Of a DNA stretch of 64,000 bases, positions 47,143 to 58,430 are shown in pieces (within the stretch, counting starts at the first letter, position 1; each line of letters opens with the position of its first letter). The DNA is from Ambrosia x helenae (Eukaryota > Streptophyta > Magnoliopsida > Asterales > Asteraceae). A program made the position numbers and the translations under genes. The stretch spans positions 46,942,238-47,006,237 of the forward strand of contig CM061226.1 in assembly GCA_030844895.1 (NCBI GenBank). Direction: 5' to 3'. The notes under the pieces are model-generated. The model ran no database searches and was not told the DNA's origin. It worked only from the letters and a program-made list of their open reading frames with translations.

Positions 47143-47921
47143 CTAGTGAGAAACCCGCGCGTTGCAGCGGAAATGTTAAACCGTAACAAATCGAAACCGT
47201 AAGTCGAAACCGTAACAAATCGACATATAAAAGGAAATAAAAAACTAAAAAAAAACTTTAATGACTTGTTCGCCTCTACTTAGATAACTTGTACATTATC
47301 ACACACATTTTTTCTTTTAAACGAAGTTTACAATGAAACGTATATAAAAATAGAACAAATAAAGGAACTTCTCCTTTCACTTTATTCTTAACACAAGATA
47401 ATATTATCAAAAACAATAAGTTTGACTTATTTCATATAAAAGGATTTAAAGAAAAATATAAAAGCACATTGTTCTATAAATAATAAAAGTTTACGTTGTT
47501 TAGCAGGGTAAGCTCGATTTAGCTCTCAATATGCCAAATTATTCATGTAGTAGATATTTTTTAAAAGATTCAGATACCTAAAACTTTAGTAACATTGTCA
47601 TGAATAATAATAGATTTACTTAATTATATAAAGTACCTAATTGTATATAAAGATTATAATAAAACATGTAGCATTATGAAGATTTCTTTTTTAATTTTTT
47701 TTCTATTTAATATGTTCAAAGTAATTGTAGAAATAAATGTTATAACATATCATAAACATGACTCTTGACTTCATTTTGATTATTAAATATGATGCTTTAA
47801 AGACAAATTTACCCCTGAAATGTAGTTATTATGTGCATTGGGTGTTGTATCACAAGCAAATTTACTTGTACCTCTTAAATTTTAAGAAGTCCTTGTCAAA
47901 TGCTTTATAATATAGTATAGA
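47143..47921 (-). mobile_element. short Helitron nested in the larger one
   Basis: On the minus strand it starts TCTATACTATATTATAAAGCA (47921) after A, and ends gcgcgggtttctcaCTAG (47143) before T: 779 bp. Ends match those of the outer Helitron, in reverse orientation. No coding sequence. Confidence 0.75.
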
Positions 47922-49445
47922 TATAGATATCTTTTAAAGTTTGCCATATTTTAATATGTTTTGTTGTCGTGATCTAAAGTTTGCCATAGTCACCAATACA
48001 CTAAAAATCTATATTTATTGACGAGTTTATGGTCACTAAAGGTTTGAAGCATTATGTATAAGAAAGGTTTCATAATATTTATGATGAATTTTTTACCAGT
48101 AAAGGTTTGAAGTTTGTGAATAAGAAAGGTTTTTGTGAAACTGTTTTGGTAAACAAAATCCTAATTGCTTATTATTGCCATTAAATAATATTAATCAGTG
48201 TGACCTACCTTAAATAATCGTTGAAGCATTGATACAGAAGCACAAATTTCACGCATACACGATTCTAAATCACCACTACTTCACACCTTAACTGGCTTCA
48301 CCAATAGTCGTCCTCCCCACCCTATAACCTTGAAACCGCTTGCCGGCGAACGAGTGTCATCACAATCACCCTCACCACCCTATAACCTATCGCCACACAC
48401 CATCTATTTGGTCACCTACAACCACCGCTACTCGCCACCCTCTGGTTTTATTACCGCAACATTTGACAGTTGACACCACCGCCGCAACTCAAGTTGGAAC
48501 CACCACTCTGCCATCGCTTTTTTAAATTGAATCTAATGTAACGATCCAAGTTCCACTTTGATTTTCATAGAAAAATGAGTGTGATTTTTGAATCCAATTT
48601 TCAAATGAATTATGTTTGAGCAACATGTAGTCAAATGAAATGAAGAACAAAGGGTAGAGTGAATTAATGGTTCTGAAACTATGTGTATATTCTGTGTGTT
48701 AGTGTTTTTTGTTTGGTTAGGTTTGTGTGTGTATTATGGTATCAGTGGACAGTGTGAGTGTGTGTGTTTCATGTGTTTGTGTCAAAATATGTGTGTGTCA
48801 AAGTCTGGGTATGCATGATTGTATGAGTTAACGTATTAAATATGTGTATAATGTATTATGGGTCGTGTGTGTCTATAAAATGTGTGAGTAAATTGATGTG
48901 TGTGTATCGATATATGATTTTGAGAATTAGTTAAAGATAACTATACGCATAATTAGATTATCTCCGAAAATCAACACAACCAATATATTTTTTGATTTAA
49001 TTTTAAGAAATAATACCCTACTATTGAACTTTGTATCTCTTAGTGTTAGTGATTATTTTTTAGTTGTTAGATTTCAATTTGCTACGTTGTATATATCAAT
49101 TCTTTGGCCTATTGTTTACATATTTTCTATGTTATTATTTACCAACTGTTGTTATTACGTATTCACTGGTGTATTGATCTAACATAAATATTGGCTTCTC
49201 TGTTTCATAGATTGATGTGGCTTGTTTTGCTTCACAAATTTTCAAAGATCCAGTGTTACCATTAAACATGAGTGCTCCTTCTTTCATTTTGTTACTATTT
49301 TTATTTATATCAGATGGTGTTTTCATTAAACATGAGTGTTGGTACCATTCCAGTACTGTAACCAACCGAACAGTATTAGTTCTTTTTTAATTATGGTCCT
49401 GCCCCTTTTTATCGATTCCACCGTAACGCGCGGGTTTCCCACTAG
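47922..49445 (+). other. 3' part of outer Helitron, noncoding
   Basis: 48300-48530 is rich in cca/acc triplets and resembles a degraded captured coding piece, but I recognise no protein. 48690-48910 is rich in tgtg words. The terminal 30 bases are the Helitron 3' end. Confidence 0.45.
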
Positions 49446-49612
49446 TAAAAGAAAGTGTAACACTTAATTTTCAATTAATGTGTGTTATTTCGGAATATAT
49501 GGAAAAATTGAAAAGTAAACGAGATGTTGACAAGTGTCATAAGGGGGAAGAGACAAAAATTGAAAAATCAAGAATGGAATAACATGTTGCAATAGGGAGG
49601 TTTTGTTTATTA

Positions 49613-51677
49613 GGGGGGATGGGGCACCATCAGAATTGGTCACGAGGACCCCACCACCAGCATGGTAACACCGCCGCCACCCATGCTGGTAGTGGTCCCG
49701 TAAACCAAGTTTTGGTTCTATTTAACGAGGGCTAGTAAACAAAGTTTATTAAATACAACAGTCGAATTTAGTTATTTATTTTAATCCCTTTTGACCGTTT
49801 GAATTTATTTTACATGAAACGGTAACATTTTATGACCGTTATTTTCAAATTGTATAAAATGTACACGGTTTAAACAAAAAAAACACATCCAAAGAACTAG
49901 CATAACTAAACTACTTTAAACACAAACAAATGGATCCAAGGAATTCAAAGAGTGTTTCAAATGGTGGGAGGGGAACCTCGAAATCTAAAGTCAGGGGTTC
50001 TAGTAGTCGAGGTAGAGGTTCGAGTTTAGGTTCGAGCTCGGGTACCGTTGAACCCTATAGGCCCGTGATAAATTTTCCACAAAGTCAACCCCAACCAGAA
50101 GCGTTTTACCCACAATTCCAACAATTCCCACAATACCAACAACCCAAACAACCCCAAAGCCAACCCAATTTTTATCCATAATTTTTAACGCTGCCTCAAT
50201 TAACACCACAACAACTAGAGGACTTCGCCTTGTATGCAATGAGGAGTCCAAACCATCATCAAACAAATGATTATGGTACTGAGCAAGACCTCCACCTACG
50301 TGACGATGAAGATGAGGAGGAAGAAACTGTGCTAGAGACACAATTCAAGGAATATGAAGATGAAGAATTAGGCGATGAAGGGGAGGAGATGCTTGTTGTA
50401 GATGATCAAGTTGTAGAAGTTGATGCGTGTGTGAAAAAGAAATTTGGGAAGCGAACAAAATCTGTGAAGTGGAATATGGCACAAGAGGTTGCTTTTGCAA
50501 AAGCTTGGTGCTATGTGTCAGAGAACAGGGAGAAGAGTAATCAAAGAAGCAAGGGGAGTTTTTGGAGGGCGGTCCGAAAACATTACAAAAAATTGTTGGG
50601 AGGATCCACCCGAACAATTGATCAAATTACTTCTAAATGGACCACCATGAACCCACAAATGAATTCGTTAAATGGCCTTCATCAACAAGCGGTAACGATT
50701 ATGATATATTTAACTTATGGTTTTATTTAATTATATATTTTTTTCTAAAATATATTTCTACTTGCTTGAATATAGGAGCGCCTACGAGGGAGTGGATGTA
50801 GTGATCTTAATGTCATGAAAATAGCGATAAGAGATTACAGAAAAACGCATCTTTCAGGTTTTAATCATCAAGCGGCATGGGAGATTGTAAAAGGTCACGA
50901 CAAGTGGAAAAAACAAGCGTTGATGGGTGAAGAACCGTTCGATAGCATTCCGCCAAGAGACTGAAGTCTTCGGAAAGCGAAAACTAACATGCGTCTGCCT
51001 TTTTCACATCGGACGACTCCACCCCCACTAGCTGCATGTCGGATCTCAATGAAGATGCCAACCCAACAAGGCTCAAACGAAAAAATAAGAATGCCGAGTC
51101 TTCAAGCAAAATATACTGGGTTGACGAATTTGGGTCATATCGAGCGATAAAAGAAGATAAACTGAACCAGTTGGTCACCCTACAATCTCAAAAAGGCGAA
51201 AAAATTTAACGTTTTTAGAGGAACAACGCAAATTGTTGAGAAAAAACAGTATTACCACGACTTGAATATGTATTAAAAAACACACGACCACCTCAATGGG
51301 TAAATCTTTGGAATTAGTATTTGAAACGTAAAGAAGAAATCGCGGCGAAATACGATTTAGGATCGTTATTGGGTTGAAGGCGACGAGTAAATTTAGGTGC
51401 TTGTATGTTTTTTTTTAATTGATGTTTCTTGTATTTTTTTATTTTTTTTAATGAAACGGTTATTTTTTTAGTTTTACAAACGGTTCTTTTAATCAAACGG
51501 TTATTTTTTTAAACGGTAATTAAAAAAATAAAAAATAAAGATTTCAGTGAAGTGGATCAGTTAAGTACTGCCTCCAAAAAAGTGTTTCAGTGAAGTAAAT
51601 CAGTGAAGTGAGGTGGCAGTACAGGATTAGTTAAAATCAGTAAAGTAAAAAATTTCATGGTTGCACCTCCTCCCCTC
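49613..51677 (+). mobile_element. Harbinger-type element carrying only ORF1
   Basis: Flanked by tta on both sides (49610-49612, 51678-51680), the PIF/Harbinger TSD. Ends GGGGGGATGGGGCACC and, reversed, GAGGGGAGGAGGTGCAACC are imperfect inverted repeats. The interior encodes a Myb-like ORF1 relic but no DDE transposase; at 2065 bp it looks like an internal deletion derivative. Confidence 0.65.
49930..51377 (+). pseudogene. Harbinger ORF1, Myb/trihelix-like protein, two exons, broken
   Basis: Exon 1 49930-50691, intron 50692-50775 (GTAACG ... TATAG), exon 2 from 50776. N-terminus MDPRNSKS with Ser/Gly/Arg and Gln/Pro-rich linkers, an acidic stretch, then the Myb-like domain (VKWNMAQEVAFAKAWCYVSE ... 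FWRAVRKHYKK ... STRTIDQITSKW) and, in exon 2, HQAAWEIVKGHDKWK, all features of Harbinger ORF1 and the related plant GST-T3-like/NAM-associated proteins. A TAA at 50179-50181 interrupts exon 1 and a frameshift near 50960 precedes a C-terminus that ends EEIAAKYDLGSLLG at 51377. In autonomous elements ORF1 helps the transposase bind DNA. Confidence 0.75.
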
Positions 51678-51680
51678 TTA

Positions 51681-51970
51681 GTTGTTAAACCATCCGTTGT
51701 GGGACGCGAGCCACCAGACGTGAGCCACTGACTTCACCCTCAGCAACTTGTCGTATGTGCTCACCTGAACCCATTGTGGCTAGGGGTGAGCACCGGCGCG
51801 ACCTGTGCTCAATTTGTCCCGTTAACACACGCAGAACCATCACGTGTGTTCATGCTGGGGATCTTCACGTGTGCTCGCGCCAGGGCTGTTGTGGCTGGAG
51901 GTGAGCACCCGTCTGAAACCTTACTCGCGTCGGTAGTTGCTCGCGGCTCACAACGGGCAACCTTATAGAT
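51681..51970. other. intergenic, nothing recognised
   Basis: GC-richer than the surroundings, with several gctcgc/gtgagc words. The short frame over it is not protein-like. Confidence 0.4.
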
Positions 51971-51972
51971 TA

Positions 51973-52194
51973 CTCCCTCCGTCCCATTTTAAATGTCCCA
52001 CTTCCAAAAACACACATTTTAAGAAATTTTTTGTTTGTATGTGGTAAAATGACAATAATATCCTCAAAAGTGGTGATTGTGTTTTTGTCTTTTATGGGCA
52101 AAACTGGAAATTACATTTCCATTTTTGGAAAGGGACATTTAATTTGGGACAAACAAAAAAGGAAAGGAGGACATTTAAAATGGGACGGAGGGAG
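51973..52194. mobile_element. Stowaway MITE (Tc1/mariner), 222 bp
   Basis: Terminal inverted repeats CTCCCTCCGTCCCATTTTAA facing each other, with TA on both sides (51971-51972, 52195-52196). This is the classic plant Stowaway end. Confidence 0.95.
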
Positions 52195-52214
52195 TATTAT
52201 TTTAGGGTCTGTCT

Positions 52215-52460
52215 ATTCACACCCCCTTGGGTTCTATTTCAACCCCCCGCGAAGCGCCTCGCTTTGGACAAAGCTAGGCGCTTCGCTTCCATTTCCAAGA
52301 AAGTCAGTACGAGGTCAGAAAAGGTTGAAATTTTAAAAGCGAGACGCTTCGGATCAAACTTTATTTTTGGGTAGTTTTTTGGTGTTTTAAATTTTAAAAG
52401 CGAAGCGCCTCGCTTTGGCTAAAGCCAGGTGCTTTATCCCCAAAGCACCTCCTCTTTTTT
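52215..52460. repeat. left inverted-repeat-like block (aagcgcctcgctttgg)
   Basis: Contains several self-complementary copies of gaagcgcctcgctttgg / caaagctaggcgcttc. The segment acccccttgggttctatttcaacc then cgcctcgctttg resembles, reversed, 59600-59665. It may be one end of a large element enclosing 52.2-59.7 kb. Confidence 0.45.
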
Positions 52461-52564
52461 TTTTTTTTAAAAAAAAAATATTGTTTTAATTAGATTTAAA
52501 TGGTTTTACTTAATTAAAAAAATATTTTAATTCATTTTTAATTGTTTTAACTTGTTTCCAATAA

Positions 52565-53003
52565 AAGAAAAATTAGTTTGGCGTGTTTCGATTCATTTAT
52601 TGCTCGTTTGTGGTTTTCAGAACAAACAACCGAGAATGAACAACTTTCATAAATATATGTACGTAACACATGAAGGGTGCAATCAATACCATGTTTTACC
52701 AAATTTCAAATTTTACATCTCTAATCGATATACTAGACTTCCAGACATTGTTTAACGCGTTTTGGTTCGTTTAGTTGCTCGTTTCAGAGCAAACAACCGA
52801 GTATGAACAACTTTCATAAATCAATGTACGTAGCACATGAAGAGTGCAACCAACACCATGTCTTATCAAATTTCAAATTTTACATCTCTAATCGATATAC
52901 TGGACTTCCGGACCTGGTTTGACGTGGTTTGGTTCGTTTAATTACTCGTTTGTGGTTTTCAGAACAAACAACCGAGAATGAACAACTCTCATAAATAAAT
53001 AAT
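52565..53003. repeat. ~185-bp tandem repeat, 2.4 units
   Basis: Units start near 52575, 52750 and 52925 and share aacaaccgagaatgaacaac, then atctctaatcgatatac and gacttccgga. A MITE interrupts the third unit at 53004. A more diverged unit lies at 55735-55925. Confidence 0.85.
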
Positions 53004-53282
53004 GGGAAAATGGATTTAAATACTCCCAACTATAACCTATTGGCGGATAATACTCCCAACTATCACTTTGGCCATTAGCACTCCAAACTTTCAACCTGTT
53101 TACTTTCATCACTCCCAGACTAACAGACGTTAGTTTTAAGCTAACGTGGCTAACGGAATCTGTTAGTCTGTGAGTGATGAAAGTAAACAAGTTGAAAGTT
53201 TGGAGTGCTAATGGCCAAAGTGATAGTTGGGAGTATTATCTGCCAATAGGCTATAGTTGGGAATATTTAAATCCATTTTCCC
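53004..53282. mobile_element. palindromic MITE, GGGAAAATGG family, 279 bp
   Basis: GGGAAAATGG and CCATTTTCCC ends with nearly full-length arms, related to 44047-44412. Flanks ataaataat and aataataat agree at 7 of 9 positions. Confidence 0.88.
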
Positions 53283-53695
53283 AATAATAATATAAACTTT
53301 TAAAGTCAGGTGCTTTACCCCCAATTAAACTATCATTAATAACTCTAAAAGTGTTTAATTTTTATGTTTTATTTAAAAAAGGGAAGAGATATTGTACAAA
53401 GTCTCTTAACATAAGAAGCAATCTGGACCATTAGATTTCAAACTGATCAGATCATATAACAATAGGCGTTTAAATCAAGCCAGGGGTAAATTAGTCATTA
53501 GAAAAATTAAACACGTTTAAAAAAATACGAAATAAAACCGCCAATTCAAACATCACGACGGTTATTACTAAAATTCATAAACAAAATCATCAAACCAGCA
53601 TTTAATTAGGGTTTATTACACCTCCAAATCAAACAAAAACACGCATAAACACGAATCAAACACCCAAAGTGAAGAAGAACAAAAAACAGAGCATA

Positions 53696-55140
53696 ATGTC
53701 TTCAAAACGACAATCAGGTACGTTTATTGATTAGATTATCACTTTTTCCTATCAATTTTTATTCTCGTTTTGATAAAAAAAAAAATTAAAATGGAATCAG
53801 ACAAGGAAGTCGAAAGAAGAAGAGAAGCTAAACATATCAAACCAAAGTCAAACCAGAGTAAAGGTATAATTGATTCAACAAACAAAATAGCACGTAATTT
53901 TTTATGGGACGCACCTAGGTTATTTGAAATGTTTATATTACTTGTTTAATTACATTTAGTTTTTATATTTACATTTCAACTATACAGTCTGTATGTTATG
54001 TGTGAGTGAGTCTGTATGTTTATTGGGAGTGAGTCTGTATTTTTACACGTAAGTGCGTCTCAAAATGATATGAATGCGTCTGTATGTTTAGTATGCGTTC
54101 AATTTTAGGTTTAGTTTTATTTTATGTTTGATGACTGCATCTGTGTGTTTAGTATGAATAGGTCTGTATATTTAGTTAGTGCGTCTGTATCTTTATTTAG
54201 GTTTGATTAATGCGTCTGTATTATTTTATTAGTGCGTCTGAAAATGTTGTGTTAGAATTAATTGGTGCGTCTGTAGTATTTTATTAGTGCGTTTAAATCA
54301 CTAATATGTTAATTGTTTATGCAGAGCCAATTGTGCCATCAGATGATGATGATTTCGAATATCAACCACTGAAAAATTTAATTAAAATTAAAGAAAGGGT
54401 TGAAAAGGTAAACAAAGAAGCTGCTAAGAATTTGGAAGTTGATATTAAAAAGATGAGACAGCTGTTGAAGAAACAAAAACAAGCTGTTGAATCTTCATCA
54501 GAATCATCTGATGAAGATTTTCAGAGGCCACAGAAAAAGGTGAAAATAGATGAACCTAAGAAGAAGGTGAAGAAAATACAGGAAAGGGAGTTTGTGCAAT
54601 ACATGGGGAAAAAGTTAAAAATAAGATGCTCTCCTGCTGAGTTTATTGAAAGCATCCAGGACTACACGGATGAACAAAAAGAAGAAGTTGGAAAGATGGG
54701 GTTTGGATCTGTGTTGGACATTAAAATTGAACACATATCAACAAGCTTGGGTTAGTGGTTGTTAGTCAACTATGACGAGGGAATGAACGAATTAAATGCA
54801 GGAAATTGGAAAATTAAGATCACACCTTCATTGGTGCATGAAGCTTTTGGGATACCAATGGGGAAGAAACCAGTTCTCGAGAAAAATAGGGCAAGGAAAG
54901 GTTCGGACACTACAATAGATGAGTTTAAGAGTCAGTTTGAGAAAAAGAAAGTCAGTGTTGCGATGGTAACACGGTTGTTAGACAACAACCAAAGGGTGGA
55001 AGGTTGTTTAAATTGAATTTTCTAGTGTGAACACAGTTTTTGGGGAGATCACAAAGTCAACCACAATAAATCAAAGCTTTCTGCATGGCGTGGATGATGA
55101 AGCTGAAATTCCAAATTTGGATGGTGCTCTTACCCGATCG
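53696..55140 (+). pseudogene. Ulp1/MULE-associated-type protein, N-terminal part, 3+ exons
   Basis: Exons 53696-53717, 53801-53863 and 54325 onward join in phase with GT-AG borders (MSSKRQSD..., ...NQSKEPIVPSD). The protein has an acidic patch, Lys-rich coiled-coil-like sequence, an SSSESSDED linker and then CSPAEFIESIQDYTDEQKE, MGFGSVLDIKI, WKIKITPSLVHEAFGIPMG. That series resembles the N-terminal domain of plant Ulp1-like proteins carried by MULEs. The Ulp1 protease domain is not seen. In-frame TAG at 54753-54755 and TGA at 55014-55016; the sequence decays after about 55140. Function unknown. Confidence 0.55.
53864..54324 (+). repeat. intron 2 of the Ulp1-like gene with gtctgtatgttta repeats
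   Basis: Degenerate repeats sharing gcgtctgtat and gtttag, about 18-25 bases apart, fill 53990-54300. Confidence 0.65.
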
Positions 55141-55734
55141 AATGTCTGAGAAGAACAAAGGTAGGATGGAAAGAAGACCAGTATAATGGTCCAATTGTAA
55201 TATTTTTTTTTATATAAATCTTAAAACATAACACTCAATCTCCTAACCTATAAAATCTCCTTTTTGTAAATATTAGTTAAGGTTTCTACCCATTCGGTCC
55301 ATAATAACATTCCCACATACTAATATTTGTTCTTAGCTAATTTTGATCACATTAGAGGTTTTCTTACCGTATCGGGTCTCGGATTCGTGCTAAAACTCTA
55401 AAACGCGCAACTTACCGACCTTAACGATTCAAGCCACTAATTATAATCTATACTAGCCTTGACAATACTTTTACTCCAAAAATATTATTCCATGCTTCAC
55501 GGATTAATTCCAGGCTTTGTGATGTTAACCGAGTCGTCGTTGTCCAATATTGATAACCCGTTGTCAAACAATCTGGAAGTTCCTAAAATTCCGTCTAATT
55601 TCCAATTATTACTTAGAGCATTATTATTGTGCTTCTTACGGCTCTAATTTTCCCCGATCAAGTATACTACATATAGTTCATTATCCTTACGGTGATTATT
55701 ATCGTAAACGAAAATACCCGAATTTTGACAGTTG
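55141..55734. other. unassigned stretch after the Ulp1-like relic
   Basis: AT-rich with a few short frames; nothing recognisable. Confidence 0.35.
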
Positions 55735-55924
55735 TCACAGTAGAAACATCCGAGTTTGTACAACTTTCATGAATCATTGTACGCGGTGCTCCGACTATAC
55801 ATTCGATACCGTATTTTTTTCAAAACACAATTTTTTCATGTCTAATCGACATGCTGGACTTCCGGACTCTGTTTGACGCCTTTCGAAATGTTTAATTGAT
55901 CGTTTATTGTTTTCAGAAGTCACA

Positions 55925-56664
55925 TCCGATCAATTAAAAACGTACCCGATCAGGTCTGGTAACGAACCGTACCGGTTTTGAACTGACCGACCCGTTATCC
56001 ACCTGGATCGTATCGACCTGATCAGGTCCGGTAACAAACCGTACCGGTTTCGAACTGACCGGCCCGTTATCCACCGGATCGTATCGACCCGATTAGGTCC
56101 TGTAACGAACGGTACCGGTTTCGAACTGACCACCCGGTAACGAACCGTACTAGTTTCGAACTGACCGGCCCGTTATCCACCCGGATCGTATCAACCCGAT
56201 CATGTCCGGTAACGAATAGTACCGGTTTTCGAACTGACCGCCAGGCAACGAACCATACCGATTTCTAACTGACCGGATCGTATCGACTCGATCATGCCCG
56301 GTAACGAACCATACCGGTTTTGAACTGACCGCCCGGTAACGAATCGTACTGGTTTCGAACTGACCGGCCCGTTATCCACCCGGATCGTATCGACCCGATC
56401 AGGTCCTGTAACGAACCGTACCGGTTTCGAACTAACCGCCCGGCAACGAACCGTACCGGTTTCAAACTGACCGGCCCGTTATCTACCTAGATCATATCGA
56501 CCCGATCAGGTCCCGGTAACGAACCGTACTGGTTTCGAACTGACCGGCCCGTTATCCACCCGGATCATATCAACCCGATCAGGTCCGGTAACGAACCGTG
56601 CCGGTTTCAAACTGATCGACCCGTTATCCACCTAGATCGTATCGACTCGATCAAGTCCGGTAAC
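55925..56664. repeat. GC-rich ~72-bp minisatellite, left block
   Basis: Units share cggtaacgaaccgtaccggt, then ttcgaactgaccggcccg and ttatccacccggatcgtatc. Full units of about 72 bases alternate with half units of about 35 that lack the ttatccac part. The array resumes at 57473 after a hAT insertion. Its GC content contrasts sharply with the AT-rich surroundings. Confidence 0.93.
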
Positions 56665-57472
56665 TAGGGCTGTAAACAAACCAAACGTTCGGCGAACAGT
56701 TTGTGAACTGTTTGGCGGGAAGTTCGTTTGTGTTCGTTCGTTTAATAAATGAACAAACACAAACAAAAAAATTCGTTCGTTTAACTAAACAAATGAACAT
56801 GAACAGAGGTCGCATTCGTTCGTTTATGTTCGTGAACATTCGGTAACGTGTTCGTGTGTGTTTGTTTTTGTTCGATAGTTCATTAGGGTTTTTAATTTTT
56901 TATATTTAATTTAAGTATTTCAAATTTCCCAGTGGTAGATTATTTAACATATATTAGTGTATCACATGTTAATATTACTTTAACTATTTTGATTGACTGT
57001 TATTTTTTGTGGATTAAACGTGGATTTCAAGTTTAATATGAAAGCTTTGTATTTTTATAAGACATTATTTGATTAAAATATGTCCACGTATATTTGGGTA
57101 ATTGGATTAGTATATTCTGGGCAGACAATGTTAGCGATGAAAAATGCGAATTTTCAGAATTTAATGTGTTAGTTCGTGCTCGATTTTGTTCAGTGATGCC
57201 TATTTGTGTTCATTTACATTCATATGTGTTTTTTTGTGTCCGTTTTTATCTGACACCTAAATTTAGCAAATAAATACAAACAAACATGAACAAAAATCTC
57301 GTTCGGTAAGTGTTCATGAACAGTTCATGAACACGTTATTTTCTTAACAAACGAACATGAGCAAAATCTTGTTCGGTAAGTGTTCGTGAACTGTTCATGA
57401 ACACGTTAATTCCCTAACAAACGAACACGAACAAGGTCTTGTTCGTGTTCGTTTGGTTCGTTTACAGCCCTA
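56665..57472. mobile_element. nonautonomous hAT element, 808 bp
   Basis: Ends TAGGGCTGTAAACAAACC and GGTTCGTTTACAGCCCTA. Perfect 8-bp TSD ccggtaac (56657-56664, 57473-57480), itself part of the minisatellite unit. Subterminal regions are full of ttcgttcg/gaacaaac repeats. No transposase. Confidence 0.95.
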
Positions 57473-57640
57473 CCGGTAACAACCGTAGCGGTTTCGAACA
57501 GACCGCCTGGCAACGAACCGTACCAGTTTCGAACTGACCGGCCCGTTATCCACCCGGATCGTATCGACCCGATCAGGTCCGGTAACGAACCGTACCAATT
57601 TTGAACTGACCGGCCCGTTATCCACCCGGATAGAGGTTAG
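57473..57640. repeat. GC-rich minisatellite, right block
   Basis: About two more units of the array at 55925-56664. Confidence 0.9.
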
Positions 57641-58430
57641 TAGGTTACTCATTATTGCCGGGATACAAATCGTGATGTGATGGATTTTTATAATTTTAAA
57701 TTATTGTACTCTAAATTGTACTTCGTGAAGGTTTGAATTATTATTGTACGAGTATACAATAAATAAATAATCGTGATGTGATGGATTTTTATAATTTTAA
57801 ATTATTATAAATTTAAATTATTATAATTATTTAAATTATTATTATATTTGCAACCTAGTTTCCTGATCAAATGAATTGTTTCAGAATATATTTTAGGAAT
57901 TGTTTGAGAATATATTTTCTGATCAAACGATCCATAACTAAACAGTTATTTGGAATGTTCCTAATCATTACAGAAGAAAAATGGTTTGAAGGTGTGTGTT
58001 GTATGTACAAAATGGTGAATTATTATAGTGTGTTAGGTATTTGATAGAAGGGATTGCAAACAAATAGCAAAAGTCCTTCTTTAATGTTGTTTATAATTAA
58101 AAGGAACTAGGTTGCAAAGGAACTTCAGGTCAGCCATTACATTTGTCAAAATAATTTTGTACTATGCATTCTCACACAATGTCCAACAACCATGGTATTT
58201 GGACCACTTTTGACTTAACGATAAAAGCAAGAAGTTGGACCACTTTTAACAAAGATAATAGGAAGAAGATCAGAACTCCAAAAGCAAGTGTGAAGATCAA
58301 GAGAAAGCAAGTTGAAGAAGAAGATGAACAGTGCTCCAACATAACTTGCACCGGCTTAAGATATGAGTTTGATTAGCTTAAATCTCTCTGATCAATGGGA
58401 GGGTAAACAAAATCGCCGATCCGACTGTTT
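57641..58430. other. AT-rich stretch with a 36-bp direct repeat
   Basis: tcgtgatgtgatgg and following bases at 57669-57704 recur at 57769-57804, about 100 bases apart. A 70-codon frame near 58164-58376 is Lys-rich but resembles nothing known to me. Confidence 0.45.

Larger units (their letters stand above)
43833..49445 (+). mobile_element. Helitron, enlarged by nested insertions
   Basis: 5' end TCTATACTATATTATAAAGCA preceded by A (43832-43833); 3' end gcgcgggtttcccaCTAG followed by T (49445/49446). These fit the TC...CTRR, A/T insertion rule. Inside are a MITE, a LINE and a second Helitron in the opposite orientation with the same ends. No Rep-helicase was seen, so it is nonautonomous. Confidence 0.65.

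Noticed and set aside
47143..49445. a 2.3 kb element with inverted gcgcgggtttc ends
   Set aside because: The ends are Helitron 3' termini in opposite orientation, and each finds a proper 5' TC end (47921 and 43833).
50000..50341. 113-codon minus-strand ORF
   Set aside because: Shadow of the low-complexity N-terminus of the Harbinger ORF1.
55925..57640. CRISPR-like alternation of repeat and spacer
   Set aside because: Units are adjacent imperfect tandem copies, no unique spacers, and the genome is a plant.
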